The position numbers and the translations under genes are program-made. A DNA stretch of 64,000 bases. Origin: Euclidia mi (taxonomy: Eukaryota > Arthropoda > Insecta > Lepidoptera > Erebidae). The notes beneath the pieces are model-generated. The model searched no databases. It was not told the origin of the DNA and was given only the letters and a program-made list of their open reading frames with translations. The DNA is taken from the NCBI GenBank assembly GCA_944739405.2, contig OX123187.2, positions 76,244,450 to 76,308,449 of the forward strand. Direction: 5' to 3'. Below, piece by piece: positions 1 to 11,142 of this stretch (positions are counted from its first letter, which is position 1; each line of letters starts with the position of its first letter).

Positions 1-115
1 CTTTTTATAATACAAATTGTTGTTTCACGTCTGGGTATCGTTTGTGTCTGTTGAGTGAATGTTTGTAAAGCCTCTCAGACATAGAATTCATTCCTAGTGC
101 GGAAATTATCCTATA
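1..115 (+). repeat. SINE body, cut by the window edge
   Basis: The text from about 18 onward (AATTGTTGTTTCACGTCTGG, then TGTGTCTGTT, TTTGTAAAG, CCTAGTGCGG) follows the same order as the body of the tRNA-headed SINE at 18423-18640. The tRNA-like head would lie to the left of the window. This is seen by direct comparison of the two copies. Assignment to a named SINE family is not possible here. Confidence 0.6.
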
Positions 116-809
116 AAAATTGTCAGAATAATTTAGTGTTGATTGCAGATGTTACGTGGTACACATTAAACGCATTTCACATTGTATCTATCCAGATATT
201 TAATCATTTATATTCAACGCACCAACTGTTCTTATTAGAACTTATTAGAAATTACTTGCGTATTGGGTACACCACTAATCATCTATTCTATTCAACACGC
301 CACTTCAACTAATCCACCTGACCACATCAAAGTGCACCCTCATGGAATACAAGGAACAAATTTCATCATATGTACGCACCGTAATGAGTTTATGTCAATT
401 ATAACCAGCCTACATAAATTAAACTAGGAGATTATCATAAAACATTGAGGCTGACCCCTGGGAGAGACCTGTAGTCAAAGAGAGACTTTACCTTGTATTG
501 TGGAAAACTACGCAATTGTTGAGAGTAAGCGAGGTTTGTATAGTCTTTAATTCCAAGCAAAATACGAAAAATGGACCACTCTTATGTAACTTTTGATAAG
601 AAAATGCTCCAATTGTATATGGCGGACTACTCGATTATAATTCCTACATTAATTCGCCATTTGTCATTCATTCTTTTGGTCTATAGAAAAACTATGGCGT
701 GGCACACAAGACGAGCAAAAACAATGACTACTTAAGCGAACCTAGAAAGCTATAAGATTCCTTCGAGTTTTCGTCGATACCAATGTGATAGTGTTAACAA
801 GTTTTCTGG
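116..809. other. Unassigned AT-rich stretch
   Basis: No coding frame with a recognisable motif, no repeat copy elsewhere in the window and no strong inverted repeat was seen. A 71-codon open frame at 97-312 begins inside the SINE tail and has low-complexity composition, so it is not called as a gene. Confidence 0.5.
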
Positions 810-1057
810 CTTCCTTGGCCAACCTGGAAGGAACTCAATAGGCTGCGTACCCAGGTTGGTAGATCCAGGGACAATCTGTCTAGGTGGGGATTCATAGACC
901 CAAGCACGAATAAATGCGGCTGTGGCGCGTCTCCACAGATGATGGGCTATTTGCTTTTGTGTCCCGCAGGCCCGGAGTCATGTACGCTTGACGACCTGTA
1001 TGAGGCAACGCCAAATGCCATTCGAGTGGCTGAGTTTTGGGCCAAACCTATTTATAT
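810..1057 (+). pseudogene. LINE ORF2 C-terminal fragment (CCHC-like tail)
   Basis: An open frame of about 83 codons without a start methionine reads LPWPTWKELNRLRTQVGR, then RWGFIDPSTNKCGCGASPQM and LLLCPAG. This layout (PxWxxLNRLRxxxGR, RWG, a CxCG cluster, QxM, then CP) is the C-terminal region after the reverse transcriptase of several insect non-LTR retrotransposon ORF2 proteins. The frame then runs through an acidic LDDLYEATPNAIRVAEFW stretch typical of the extreme C-terminus. No reverse transcriptase or endonuclease lies upstream, so this is a detached fragment. The family call comes from the motif layout. The clade is undetermined. Confidence 0.6.
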
Positions 1058-4000
1058 GTGTTGCCATCTTTCTATTGACAGGCGCTACGACGAATAAATT
1101 AAGAACCTAAAAAAATTGGTTGCCTGTAAAGTCGGTATACGGGCGAAAGTTTTACGTGACAACGACTTTGAGTGGTAAAATAATTTTAATGTGAATATTC
1201 ATTCGTATAGTAGGAAGAAGGATGAAAGACGCGTGCCTTTCACTTTTTATGTCTGTCTCTCTCGCTCTTAGGCGGGACGCGTGCCTCTCACTCGCTCTCA
1301 TTGTGAGCGCATAACGTGAGCGGAGCGTAACGCAGTTTCTTGAAGTGTCACCCGGCAAACCAATTTATAAGACGTTGTCACGTCAAATTTACAATCGTAC
1401 CAGAACCAACACTATCTTGTACGGTGACTCAAGCCTGGAGGAGAATGCCCGCATACCACAGAACGCATTTAACTGCTATTCATATTACATAATCCAGGCG
1501 TGACATATAAAAAATAACACCTTAAATCACGCTCGCACATGCAATGTAAATAATAACACCTTAAATCACGCTCTCACTTTTAACTTGCGTCCCAACAAAA
1601 AGATATTAGCTATACTTGTTCTGTCGCCAAGGAGATCTCTCTTAATTTAGTTCAGTGCTGACAAGACAAACGTTTTTGCTGCTCAACTAAAGCGTGTTTT
1701 TGTTTAGCATACCGCCGTGCAATATAAAGGTACACCATTGTATGGGTCCAAAGATCCTTCAAGAGTACCACTCAGATCAAAGGACAGAATTGTATAGGTA
1801 AAACAAACATGAGTGGTACAAGACGGGTTGAGATACAATAAAACGTACGCTTAGTGGTGTATCAAAATGAAACAATGTTTCTTATATTAGCTTGTGAGTT
1901 CTGCACGGAGGTTGTGAAGTGTTATATGAAACTGAGTTTTGCTCTTCAAGAGCAGTTTGCTTTTGTAATGCTGTTTTATGTTCAAGAAATGATAAAGTTT
2001 CCTGAATGTAATGTTATGGTGTCATACCAGAACACAAATGACGGCATAATCAGTCGCGTTAGGCTGCTAGCTTCTATAGTGAAGAGGTGTGAAAATAGTA
2101 GTGTTTAAGTAGTGTAACAATCAATTGCAGGGTTGACCAAAAACCTTATGGAGACTGCATTAAAGAGCAACGGGGAGGACGAACGCTAATTGGCCTCGTT
2201 CAGCAGGTGAAGAGATATGCGGGGTTCTAGTTCAGTATGGGAACTTACCATCGGAAGTTAGGTCGACTTTAAGATCGGCGTAGCGACGTTGTACACGCAG
2301 AGATATGCTAACGAATGGGATTGATGACCCTTGGGGTCTTCGCTTCCGTAGTGAGCCGACGTTGCCATATAATTATAGCCAACAGCACAAACGGTCACGA
2401 TGGCTGTCTGTGATTGTAAGACTAAGCCGAAAGATATTCTAACAAATATGCAGTAGGTTCTGGATGTTACGTTACAAATGACGATTTTTTTAATTGTGGA
2501 CCTCCACGTTGTGCAGCTAATCTTCAGTGTATAATTGTATCAAGCTTCTTATATAAAATCGTCAAATGAAATCACATACAAGTCCTCTATAGGATGATGA
2601 TAAGCTCTTCTTAGATTTAATTCAGCAACCCACACATACTACCCAACAACGCAAGTGAAATAAAGCGTTGGAAAATACTGTAAAGAACTCGTAGGTTACG
2701 TCTAAGGCATACCGTTAGTCCAAGACCAATCTCACCCAAAGACAAAATATAGTATAAAGCCAAGGTCAAATCAACCTTAAAATACTTTGCTACAAAATAA
2801 CTTCAGTCCTTCGAACAACTTTATTCCCTTCTGAAATAGAAAATACCGGTTGACATCCAAAACATTTTCACACGCCGTAAATATTGTATAAGGGTCCACC
2901 GATACAAGACTTAGGTCCCCATCTCGGCGTATTTATGCCTTCCTGAATTTATTTAAATATTCAAACCTGAATACCGCTGAACAGTTATAGATTTCGTTTC
3001 TGAAGGTATGGCACGCCAAAAAGAAACGTGGACGGCTATAAAAAGGACAAATGGATTTGTATATTTTGTATTTCTTCGTTAAGACTAACTTGCAATGGTC
3101 TTGAAGCAACGCAAAAAATTTGTATGATAGCCAAAAATATTTTTTTAGTATTTTTAGGTACTACTTCTCATCATTATAATTAGATAATTATCGCTTTCTA
3201 AACGAACGGTAAACAAAGATCTTGAGGAAACCTGCATGTCTGTGAGTTTTCAATAATGCTCTCGAAACACATGTGAAGTCAACCAACCTGCACTTGGCCA
3301 GCTTTGTGGACTATTGGCTAGCCAATTTCATAGTGAGCGAAGCTCGTGCCCAGCATTGTCTAATTACGGCTAATTATAATGATTACTTTAAAGGCGTAAT
3401 ATTTTTGATTTATTGATTACTTCAATTTGCTCGACATTTCGGGTGCTGTATAGTAGCTTCCGCAAGATCAAAGAGGTGTTCGTCTGTAATTTTCGCATTG
3501 GAATATAAGTTAATTCAAGATATCTCATAGATTCATAGATCTCTTTTAAAACCTTAAAACCCAGATCTTAAAGTACCTGAACTACCTACACTGTTAAATA
3601 AGACATAAAACCCAAATAGACAGGTGTTTATATTCGGAAACTATATGGAACTACAAGGTGAAATCAAAATTATAAAATGTACATTATTATACCTACCTCT
3701 TTCTATTTCCATTGGGGATTATAAATCAAAGCAACAATATAGCACCCTACCGCATGCAAATTACTATCTGGCCAGCGCGAATTAACAGATCCTTACATTA
3801 CTGATATGAAGAACAGAACACCGTTCCTGTTCTTTATCCAAACAAAGTGCACAGACGAGACGGAAATATACGGAAGAAAGGGAAGGAGCAACATCCCTAT
3901 TAATTATTCAATAGAGGCCCCCGATCGTTGAGATACGTACCCCAATTAATCTTATATTCATTGACTTCGGCAAATTGACACAGATTAGTAAAATCCGCTT

Positions 4001-4423
4001 CATAGTTCAGTTTCAAAGGGTTTTGAAATAAGCAGCTTTTGGTTTTATGTTTTCGGTTTATTTACAGCTCCGAGCAATTTGGAGGAAATAGTATATTTAG
4101 TAGTCAAAGTAAGTAACAAGAACATTGATTTATTACACTTAGGTAGTTCTAAGTTTATCTCGAGACTCCCTGACAAGTTCTGATTAAATTACTAGGTAGT
4201 AATAGTCATTATACCTATATAGTTCTATTTTTTATTTATATAGACATACACATAGATTTCTCAATATAGGAAAAGATATCTCGCAATGGATCTGCAGAGG
4301 TCGCTCGCTAGACTGGCTGAAATCTTAAATTCGTCTCATGAAGTTTTTTGTAACTAAATAAATAATTATTTAATTACAAAAGACATGGTTTGTTGAATAT
4401 GGAAAAATGTGGCGTATTAAACA
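1058..4423. other. Mostly unassigned AT-rich stretch
   Basis: Within it, 1215-1335 is a pyrimidine/GC-mixed patch with repeated CTCTCACTCGCTC-type words, and 2110-2460 is less AT-rich than its surroundings and may be old coding sequence of a mobile element. The 84-codon frame at 1854-2108 (Cys, Phe and Met rich) has no recognisable domain and no neighbours to support it. No second copy of this stretch was found in the window. Confidence 0.45.
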
Positions 4424-4464
4424 AACATTCTACTAACGGATACAGTATCAGTTAGTAGCAGAAT
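4424..4464. repeat. Imperfect hairpin
   Basis: The left side ACATTCTACTAACGGATAC pairs with the right side GTATCAGTTAGTAGCAGAAT apart from one mismatch and a 2-3 nt bulge, with almost no loop. It sits alone and may be the remnant of a small foldback element. Confidence 0.55.
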
Positions 4465-4550
4465 GCTTCTTTAATGTTTTGGAATACCTGCTCATCGCGA
4501 AAGCAGGAGACTCATTTTTTGACGCTACCCATTCTCAAATCTTTCTTGAC

Positions 4551-4697
4551 TGCCTGCATGGTCCAGTGGATAGCGTATGCGAATGCTGATCGGAGGTCCC
4601 GGGTTCGATTCCCGAGCCGGGCAAAAGTGTAACTGGATTTTTTCCGAATTCTCAGCAGCAGCACGGAGTCTGGTGATGTACCCGGTAACGGCAATCC
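4551..4697 (+). repeat. tRNA-derived SINE, copy 1
   Basis: The head contains a tRNA-like segment with a box-A-like TGGTCCAGTGG and a perfect box B, GGTTCGATTCC, followed by CGAGCCGGGC. The body TTCTCAGCAGCAGCACGGAG, then TCTGGTGATGTACCCGGTA, matches the bodies of the SINEs at 8395-8646 and 40496-40720. It ends where the foldback-type sequence CCCATAAAAACGATACTTG begins, so the usual LINE-like 3' tail is missing. Box A and B are the internal RNA polymerase III promoter in SINEs of this kind. Confidence 0.7.
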
Positions 4698-4786
4698 CAT
4701 AAAAACGATACTTGTCAAAAATACCAATTGCCTGGTTTTGGACCATAAATACTCCAATTTTATTGTAAATTGTTTTTTGGAAATAA

Positions 4787-4833
4787 AAACTTACTTATTT
4801 GTAATACGGTCAGTATTACAAATAAGTAAGTTT
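4787..4833. repeat. Perfect 21-bp stem, 5-nt loop
   Basis: Positions 4787-4807 (AAACTTACTTATTTGTAATAC) are exactly complementary to 4813-4833 across the loop GGTCA. The left-arm word occurs again near 4857-4877, so three copies lie within 90 bp. The matching place in the right inverted-repeat arm (about 14275-14300) has only one copy, so the expansion is private to this arm. Confidence 0.8.
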
Positions 4834-5155
4834 ACACCAGTTCAGTATTACAAATAAAAACTTACTTATTTGTAATACTGACCTCTATCGGCCTTAGTAT
4901 TGAACCACTTGCTGAAATTCAGCTTGTTGAAGAGAGCTTTCGGTAGCTCTTAAGAGCTTACTGAGGCTTTCGCTAGATGACACTGTAATAAAATAAATAA
5001 TGAAACACATTGAATTCATGAAATGAGCATTAGGAATAAACATAATATGTAGTGTATTTTATGTCATGTGAAAAGTTTTCATTTTAAAATTCAATATCTT
5101 CAAGATAGTCGCCACTCAAAGCCCTTGTTGATTTCGGTGGGAATGGGCCCGCTAA

Positions 5156-5582
5156 ACCAGTAGCGGTAGCCTAGTTCAGATACTAACAGACAGCCATGCA
5201 GAGGGTATCGGATTCGAGTCCACGGCGCGCACCACTGACTTTTCGGAGTTATGTGCGTATTAAACTGTTAATTAGTGGCTGTCCCCTGCCTCGGAGAGCA
5301 CGTTAAGCAGTTGGTCCCGGCTGTCATAAAGATCTTTGACAGTCGTTATAGGGCGTCAGTACCTTTAAATAAACTGACACTAGTCTAAACTATGGAATAT
5401 CGCTATTCGTTCGGCTTGCGGAGGTCAGACAGGCAGTCACTCTGTGGAAAAGCTAATATTCAGCCAAATCCGCTTAGACTAGTAAGCGGTCCTCAGATTA
5501 AAACTGGGATAACGCTAAGAGGATGGGTCGGCTCATCCAGGGAAGAACAGATCACCTTCTTACAAAATATCGAAGTGCGTTA
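5156..5582 (+). repeat. tRNA-related composite repeat, copy 1
   Basis: It starts near a box-A-like TAGCGGTAGCCTAGTTCAG and has a box-B-like GGATTCGAGTCC followed by ACGGCGCGCACC. The 350-bp body contains CCTCGGAGAGCACGTTAAGC and AAGATCTTTGACAGTCGT. Copies lie at 13516-13996 (minus) and 29163-29560, with a degraded 3' piece at 40275-40365. The box A/B layout suggests a long SINE. A 63-codon open frame inside (5392-5583) is conserved only as repeat sequence. Confidence 0.7.
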
Positions 5583-6193
5583 AGGAACATTATCTATTGG
5601 TACTATACTTACTTGAATGTTTATATATAGTTCGGTGAATGAGAGCACAGGATGCACCATTCCTTACGCCTTCTCCTTCATCACACTCCACGTAGGTACC
5701 TAATGTTATTTTGCACATAGCCATTTTTGACAAAAAAGCAAAACTAAGCTTAATATTTCTAGAAATATATAGTTAACGTAGCTGGCCAAATACCTACTCA
5801 TAAATAGCAATAAAAACGATCGAGCCTTTTCGGAAGATTGCCAACACGAGATTTTTATAAATTAGATTGTCTGACCTGGAGTGGCAAATTGCTTTCAACG
5901 TAGGAAAAATAACTTATAATTTGTATTTCAAAACATAAAAAAATACTGAGAAAATAAACAAAAACTGAAGAAGTCCAAGCTCGGGGGTATTAAAAAGCCC
6001 ACGACCTTTCTTCAGACCTGCCAAATATACTTACATAACAAAAAAGGAATTTAAGTATCTTTATTTATTTTATTTCTACGTTTCTTGTGCGAGAATATAG
6101 CCGATAGGTCCTTCCTCACTGGCAGTGGGACAACTTTTTACGTAACTAGAAATATTTATTTACGCTACATATTATATTTATTTACGGTATATA

Positions 6194-6568
6194 CAGGGTG
6201 TAAAAAGACCCTTAACGAAAACTGAAACCCCATATTGTTCCAATCATTACGAACATTTTTTGCTTCGGCATCATACCTGGGAAATTACTGGTTCAGGAGA
6301 TATTGAGGCTTAAACTTACTATGGAATTTTTGTAATTTGGTACAAAATCGATGCATTTACCCCGCCAACCTGTTCTATAGATGTACTTTGCACCCATAGA
6401 TTAGTAGGTATTTCGAAAATTGCATGCGCGAATTTTTTATAGCGGCTTGAAGAAAGTGAATACTCATAAATAAAAGTCGTTCCCAAATTTTATTTTTGCT
6501 TAGTATGACTTGGCAAGATGTCCAAAATGCTTAGACTTTGGCTTGGTGATGGGTCTTGTGATACCCTG
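6194..6568. mobile_element. MITE with CAGGGT ends, 375 bp
   Basis: The ends CAGGGTGTAAAAAGACCC and, in reverse complement, CAGGGTATCACAAGACCC form an 18-bp imperfect terminal inverted repeat. The element is flanked on both sides by TATATA, of which TA or TATA may be the target duplication. The corresponding position in the right inverted-repeat arm lacks it, which supports a discrete insertion. It has no coding capacity. CAGGG-type ends are common in non-autonomous cut-and-paste elements, but the superfamily is not certain. Confidence 0.75.
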
Positions 6569-7756
6569 TATATAATTGTAATAATTATAATCTCGATTCT
6601 CTTGCGCCGAATCCTATAGTAGTAATAATATATTAATAACAGTGATTTGCCTAGCCTTGTGTATAGAGGGTCTTAGTCATCATGACTCAACGTGTCTCGC
6701 CTGCCGTTTACTAGTTATACTAAAGTAGTGTACAGCGGCATCACCAGCAATGCTAAAGGAAACTACGATTACTTTTTGATCAGAAAAGATCTTTCAAGCT
6801 CTACCAGCAAACCGTATGTTATCAATTTCTGAAAACAAATGCAGTTATACAAAAACTTATTCAAGTTATTTTGGCATCTGGTTTTCCCGTGTCAGCTTTG
6901 CTCAATTCAAAAATAACGCATCAGTAAACTTCGTGTCTGTGTCCATCAAAGTTTTATGCACAAAACTGTGACGGGCGGTATGTCAATCGGGTGGACCAAT
7001 TCTAACGAAACTGGATTTTTATTTACCTTGGAAAACCAATATTGACTAGCGTAGGTTTAGAGTAGAATTTTATTTAAAATATCAAATTCAGTAAAATTTA
7101 GATGTACCGTGGCGTGTTTATTGACATGATGGGGTTACATATAGTTAACATAACTTACGTAACCCCAGAGATGCGGCAGAGTTCCAGAATTTTCGATGAT
7201 GTTATTAGCTGGTGCTTGCGCCTTCGCTCATGGCAATAATCTACGCCCCAGTTCTTAAGTCATATCCGTGTAATAAAAACTGCATAAGACGTTATTTTTA
7301 CAAAATCATTTTATTTTTTAACCGACTTCAAACTTCAAAAAAAAAAGGAGGAGGTTCTCAATTCGGCCGGTATACTTTTTTTTTCGATGTATGTACACCG
7401 ATTTCGCCGAGGTTTCTGAACCGATTTACGTAATTCTTTTTTTGTTTGATGCGCAATAGTTTCGAATTGGTCCCATAAAAATTTGATTCATGTAGGCCCA
7501 GTAGTTTTTATTTTATGAGTATTTTTTATTTATATTCACCTATCCTTAAGGCTGAAATTCCTATGAATAATAATTGTGACGGCTGGAGTCATGTCAAGTT
7601 GTCATCACTACGTCTACACGACAAACTGGCCGGTTGTCAAAAATAATAATTAGCAAAAAGGTTTGAAGACTATTTCATTCATTATTTGGAAATGACAGTT
7701 TTAAGTTAGACGACGTAAGCACTCTGTCAAGTGTTCGCTAAATTCGCCACTAATTG

Positions 7757-7845
7757 ATAACAAGGCGATGGCCGTGCTGATAACACGTCCGCTTTATGTT
7801 CTGAAGGCGTGGGTTCAAATCCCAGTCATAACAGTTAGTGGGTTT
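7757..7845 (+). repeat. tRNA-like sequence (SINE relic)
   Basis: GATGGCCGTGCTGATAACAC is followed 30 bp later by a box-B-like GGGTTCAAATCCC and CAGTCATAACAG. The spacing fits a tRNA-derived SINE head. The rest cannot fold as a functional tRNA by eye, so it is not called a tRNA gene. Confidence 0.45.
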
Positions 7846-8057
7846 TCGTTTTTATGACATTTGGAAAATGTTTATGAATATTTGGCAAATATTTTTTTTT
7901 TTAATCTTAGGTAGACTTTAAATAAACTAAAGTATAATTGGTCTATAAGTAGGACTAACATTATAATGTACAATAAAATAAAACTAATTATATAACTAAA
8001 CTATAAAAAAGCAAAAGTATGAAAAGAAAAGTAAATAAAATATAATAAAAAATTAAA

Positions 8058-8329
8058 TTCCTCCGCAACGCTGTCGAGCGGTAGCGTGCCATGAAGGCTG
8101 GCAGCATTACCACGTTGAATGGCAATGCTTATTCTCTCAGCGAGCTATAAACCAGCCCTCTGCTCACGGAAAGCATCGATCAGCCTTCTGGCGATTTCTT
8201 TGTATAATGCGCGTGCACTAGGGCCCCATGGCCACAGCGTTTCGACCCCAAACAGCTCAAAAACGTAATTACCAGCCAGGTTTCCGTATTTGCGCCGTTT
8301 GAGGGTTTCCGCCGATGCAGCAGCAGCGC
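8058..8329 (-). pseudogene. Retroelement ORF C-terminal fragment
   Basis: Read on the minus strand, about 90 codons give ETLKRRKYGNLAGNYVFELF, then GVETLWPWGPSARALYKEI, RRLIDAFREQRAGL and, after a TAG stop (8145-8147), RISIAIQRGNAASLHGTLP. I recognise the segment GVETLGPWGPSA followed by an ISxAIQRGNAAS motif as the conserved C-terminal end of a reverse-transcriptase-encoding element widespread in insects and marine invertebrates. The clade is uncertain. Downstream on the same strand (8057 down to about 7886) is an A/T-rich stretch ending in a T-run on the plus strand, which fits its 3' untranslated region and poly(A). It is a 5'-truncated dead copy. Confidence 0.6.
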
Positions 8330-8394
8330 CAGTATCATCAAAATATTATTCGAATAAAAATAGAAAATTCTAGAAACTTCAAAAAGGAATGGAC

Positions 8395-8646
8395 AGACTG
8401 CCTCGTTTGTCTCGCGGCATATAGGTGCGCGTGGGATTGGGAGGTCTCGGGTTCGATTCCCGGGTCGGGAAAAGTGTTATTGGGTTTTCCGTTAGGAAAT
8501 TCTCAGTAGCAGCACGGAGTCTAGTAATGTGCCCGGTACGGCAATAGGCTCGCCCCCTATTACGTGGAACCTAAAAATTCATGGGAAATGTGGGTGTAAT
8601 ATTACACCTCTGCTTACCCCTTTGGCTACAGGCGTGAGTCTATAAA
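8395..8646 (+). mobile_element. tRNA-derived SINE with LINE-like tail, copy 2
   Basis: The head has GCCTCGTTTGTCTCGCGGC and a perfect box B GGTTCGATTCC followed by CGGGTCGGG. The body TTCTCAGTAGCAGCACGGAG, GTGCCCGGTACGGCAATAGG and CCCCCTATTACGTGG is shared with the copy at 40496-40720. The 3' tail CACCTCTGCTTACCCC, then ACAGGCGTGAGTCTATA, resembles the last codons and 3' end of the LINE at 38800-39793. The copy looks complete apart from the eroded microsatellite end. Confidence 0.75.
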
Positions 8647-9716
8647 AAAATATGTCAGACATCGGGTGTTGAGTTTTGTATACGTATTTAAATTGGATGA
8701 CAATGAAAAGTTATTATGATATAGATCTACTCTGATGATGGAATCGAAAGGTGGCCATAGGAATAATATAGGAACTCAGTAATTAATTGACAAAATTTTA
8801 TAGAGTTTGGGCTCGTTCTCTTCCGATGAAGGAGTCAGAAGGTGGCCATACGAACTCAGTAATTACAAAAATCTATTTGAATTGCACAATGATGATAATG
8901 GTGACTTCAAAGACGTAAATCATGCGGTAATGGCATGATTTGCCGATTATTAATGAGACCAAGTCTATTAGCTCTCTGCTCAAAAGAGTCATTCGCTAGA
9001 CGCTCTTGGATCTAACCTAATCTAGAATTATACTGTTTAAGAGTTTCTTGACGTTAACGTGATTTCATATATGCTTTCCTGGCCAACAACCGTTTTTCAG
9101 GATCTTTAATAGTCTCACAAGGACGTAAAACTGTGTCCGAAGAGCATTTTTACAGAGACGACTACTTTTGTCGGTTCCCGTTTCTTGAGTTCTATATTTT
9201 AAGGCGCGCAGCACCTTTTGTAAAAGTTGCCAAACCAAATTTCAAAAGCCTTTAAATTAACGAAGGCATTTCATAATTCACATGAATTCACATTCTGTTC
9301 AATACATTTTCGTATTAATTTTTTTCATTATTCTTCGTATAAACTGAAGCTGCTTATAATATTAAGATCAAATTGCTCTTTATTACATTTATTTATGCAT
9401 CTTTATCTTTATAGTAGTCATTTCATTGTATTAATTTGCTCGTATTCATTTAAGTGATTAAAATATTATTATTTGTTTAAGGCTTGGCACCGACTTCCTA
9501 TTCCCGACCTATTAGTAAATAGCACATATAAATAATAGGTAGTATTTAATTAATGTTAAATCTTTATTATTTTTCACTTTTTCGTTTTTGAAGTCGGTTG
9601 TTTTTAACGTAGTTATTTTTATTAGACATTTAAATTAGAATAGAAGAAGAGAGAATAGAAATTAGAATAATGGCGGCGTTCAAACGCACTTAGCCTCTGC
9701 TTATCGAAAGATTTTT

Positions 9717-9935
9717 TTTATTTTTATAGCCTCACGCATATATCCCCTAGAGAATAGGCAGAGGTGTAATTTTACACCCACATTTCACCATGAATTTTCT
9801 GAAGTCCCACGTAATAGGGGGCGAGCCTATCTGGGGGCATGGTAGTGCCCCCGCCAAGTCGAGCAAAAAAGCGGCACGGCCGTACCATCCTTTTCTCGAA
9901 GCAATCGAGGCCATTTTCGACCCCCTATAACTTCG
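9717..9935 (-). repeat. SINE 3' half, inverted relic
   Basis: On the minus strand it reads GGGGGCACTACCATGCCCCC, then AGATAGGCTCGCCCCCTATT, ACGTGGGACTTC, GTGGGTGTAAAATTACACC and TCTGCC, ending near CACGC/GTGAGGC. This is the same body and tail as the SINEs at 8395 and 40496, without the tRNA-like head. Confidence 0.6.
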
Positions 9936-10202
9936 TTGTGGATAAACTCCATGCAGGCATTGCATAAACATGGTGTATTTGAATTTCATTAATTTTGAAC
10001 CAGAAGTTTAAGAATTATAACAAGTCACCATTCTTAATTTTGTCACTCACTGACCGATCATCAAAAGTCTAAGGCACTTCTGGCAGGCATAGAAGCTTCA
10101 AATTTAAAATACAATTATTGTTTAGTATATGAATCAAGGAAAAATTAAAATATTTTCAATTTCTGTCCAGTTTTCGAGATACATCAAATGCATAAATAAC
10201 TT

Positions 10203-10500
10203 TTTTTTTTAGTAATAGGCGGCAAACGAGCAGACGGATCGCCTGATAGTAAGCAATTACAGCCGCCCGTTGACACAAGCAACACCACAGGAGTCACAAG
10301 TGCGTTGCCGCCCCTTGGGATAGGATAAGGGTTAGGATGAGGAGTGGGATGAGGAAGAAGGAATAGGGGATAGGGCCTCCGGCACTCTCACTCACCGAAC
10401 GAAACGCAACAGCTTAAGTACTGTTACTTTACGTCGATTTTCTATGAGAGGGTAGTACTTCCCCGGTCAAGCCAGCAAGGCTCTTACTACCTACGATTTT
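10203..10500 (+). repeat. Interspersed repeat absent from the paralogous copy
   Basis: It begins with a T-run, AGTAATAGGCGGCAAACGAG, then CAGACGGATCGCCTGATAG, GCAACACCACAGGAGTCACA, AGTGCGTTGCCGCCCCTTGG and GATAGGATAAGGG. I recall this combination as a high-copy repeat in lepidopteran genomes, probably a LINE 3' region, but cannot assign it. Its absence from the copy at 28880-28900 shows that it inserted into the older repeat. Confidence 0.5.
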
Positions 10501-10701
10501 ACCTACGACTTTGTAATCCTATATATAGGATATATTACTAAAAAGGATTACAACATTACATTTGCAATTAGAGCTTTAATTAAGATAATTCGTTGTTGGT
10601 GTACAAGAAAAAGAAGGTACCGGAAAGGAAAAAAGTAGGAAAATCTACAAAACAAAATGAGATCCTAATATATAAAAATAAAAAAGATAATAATAATAAA
10701 G

Positions 10702-10759
10702 ATAAATACTTGTCAAAAATACCAAGTCTCGAGACTTGGTATTTTTGACAAGTATTTAT
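10702..10759. repeat. Perfect 58-bp palindrome
   Basis: Positions 10702-10730 are exactly the reverse complement of 10731-10759, with the centre CTCGAG and no loop. Each half (ATACTTGTCAAAAATACCAA, then GTCTC) equals the outer part of an arm of the foldback element at 28442-28756. It looks like that element with everything between its arms removed. Confidence 0.9.
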
Positions 10760-11142
10760 GGGATCTCATTTTTTTTTCTCATAGTATCACAAAGTTTACT
10801 AATGCGTTATTTTTGAATTGAGCAAAGCTGACACGGGAAAACCAGATGCCAAAATAACTTGAATAAGTTTTCGTATAAACTGCATATTGTTTTCAGAAAT
10901 TGATAACATACGGTTTGCTGGTAGAGCTTGAAAGATCTTTTCTGATCAAAAAGTAATCGTGGTTTACTTTGGCATTGCTGGTGATGCCTCTGTACACTAC
11001 TTTAGTATAACTAGGAAACGGCAGGAGAGACACGTCGAGTCATGATGACTAAGACCCTCTATACACAAGGCTAGGCAAATCACTGTTATTAATATATTAT
11101 TACTACTATAGGATTCGGCGCAAGAGAATCGAGATTATATTA

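Larger units (their letters stand above)
4730..6935 (+). repeat. Left arm of a large inverted repeat
   Basis: The sequence from GCCTGGTTTTGGACC (4730) to about AAACTTCGTG (6935) is found in reverse complement at 10788-14353. Sampled stretches agree at about 95 percent by eye, for example 4920-5050 against 14120-14250. The left arm carries a private 375-bp MITE at 6194-6568 and contains one copy of the tRNA-related repeat (5156-5582). The arm encodes nothing recognisable. It could be an inverted segmental duplication or the two arms of a giant foldback-like element. The sequence does not decide which. Confidence 0.8.
7321..9599. repeat. ACCGACTTCAAA-bounded repeat with nested insertions
   Basis: The stretch begins with ACCGACTTCAAA and ends with its exact reverse complement TTTGAAGTCGGT. 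Just inside the left end is AGGAGGAGGTTCTCAATTCG followed by a T-run and ACACCGATTTCGCCGAGG, a layout I recall as a very common short repeat of lepidopteran genomes. At 2.3 kb it is much longer than such copies normally are. The excess is explained by the tRNA-like repeat, retroelement fragment and SINE lying inside. The pairing of the two ends as one element is inferred. Confidence 0.5.
9940..10787 (-). repeat. Dispersed repeat, inverted partner of 28720-29160
   Basis: Reverse-complement matches to 28720-29160 include TCTTGTACACCAACAAC, AATTGCAAATGTAAT, CTCGAAAACTGGACAGAAATTG, TGATTCATATACTAAA/AC and TTAGACTTTTGATGATCGGT. The copy here is interrupted at about 10203-10500 by another repeat. 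It abuts the 58-bp palindrome at 10702-10759, just as the other copy abuts the foldback element at 28442-28756. Confidence 0.7.

Noticed and set aside
4551..4630. Genuine tRNA genes at 4551, 8400, 18470 and 40500
   Set aside because: Only box B and parts of box A are good. The acceptor and anticodon arms do not pair convincingly, and each copy continues into a shared SINE body.
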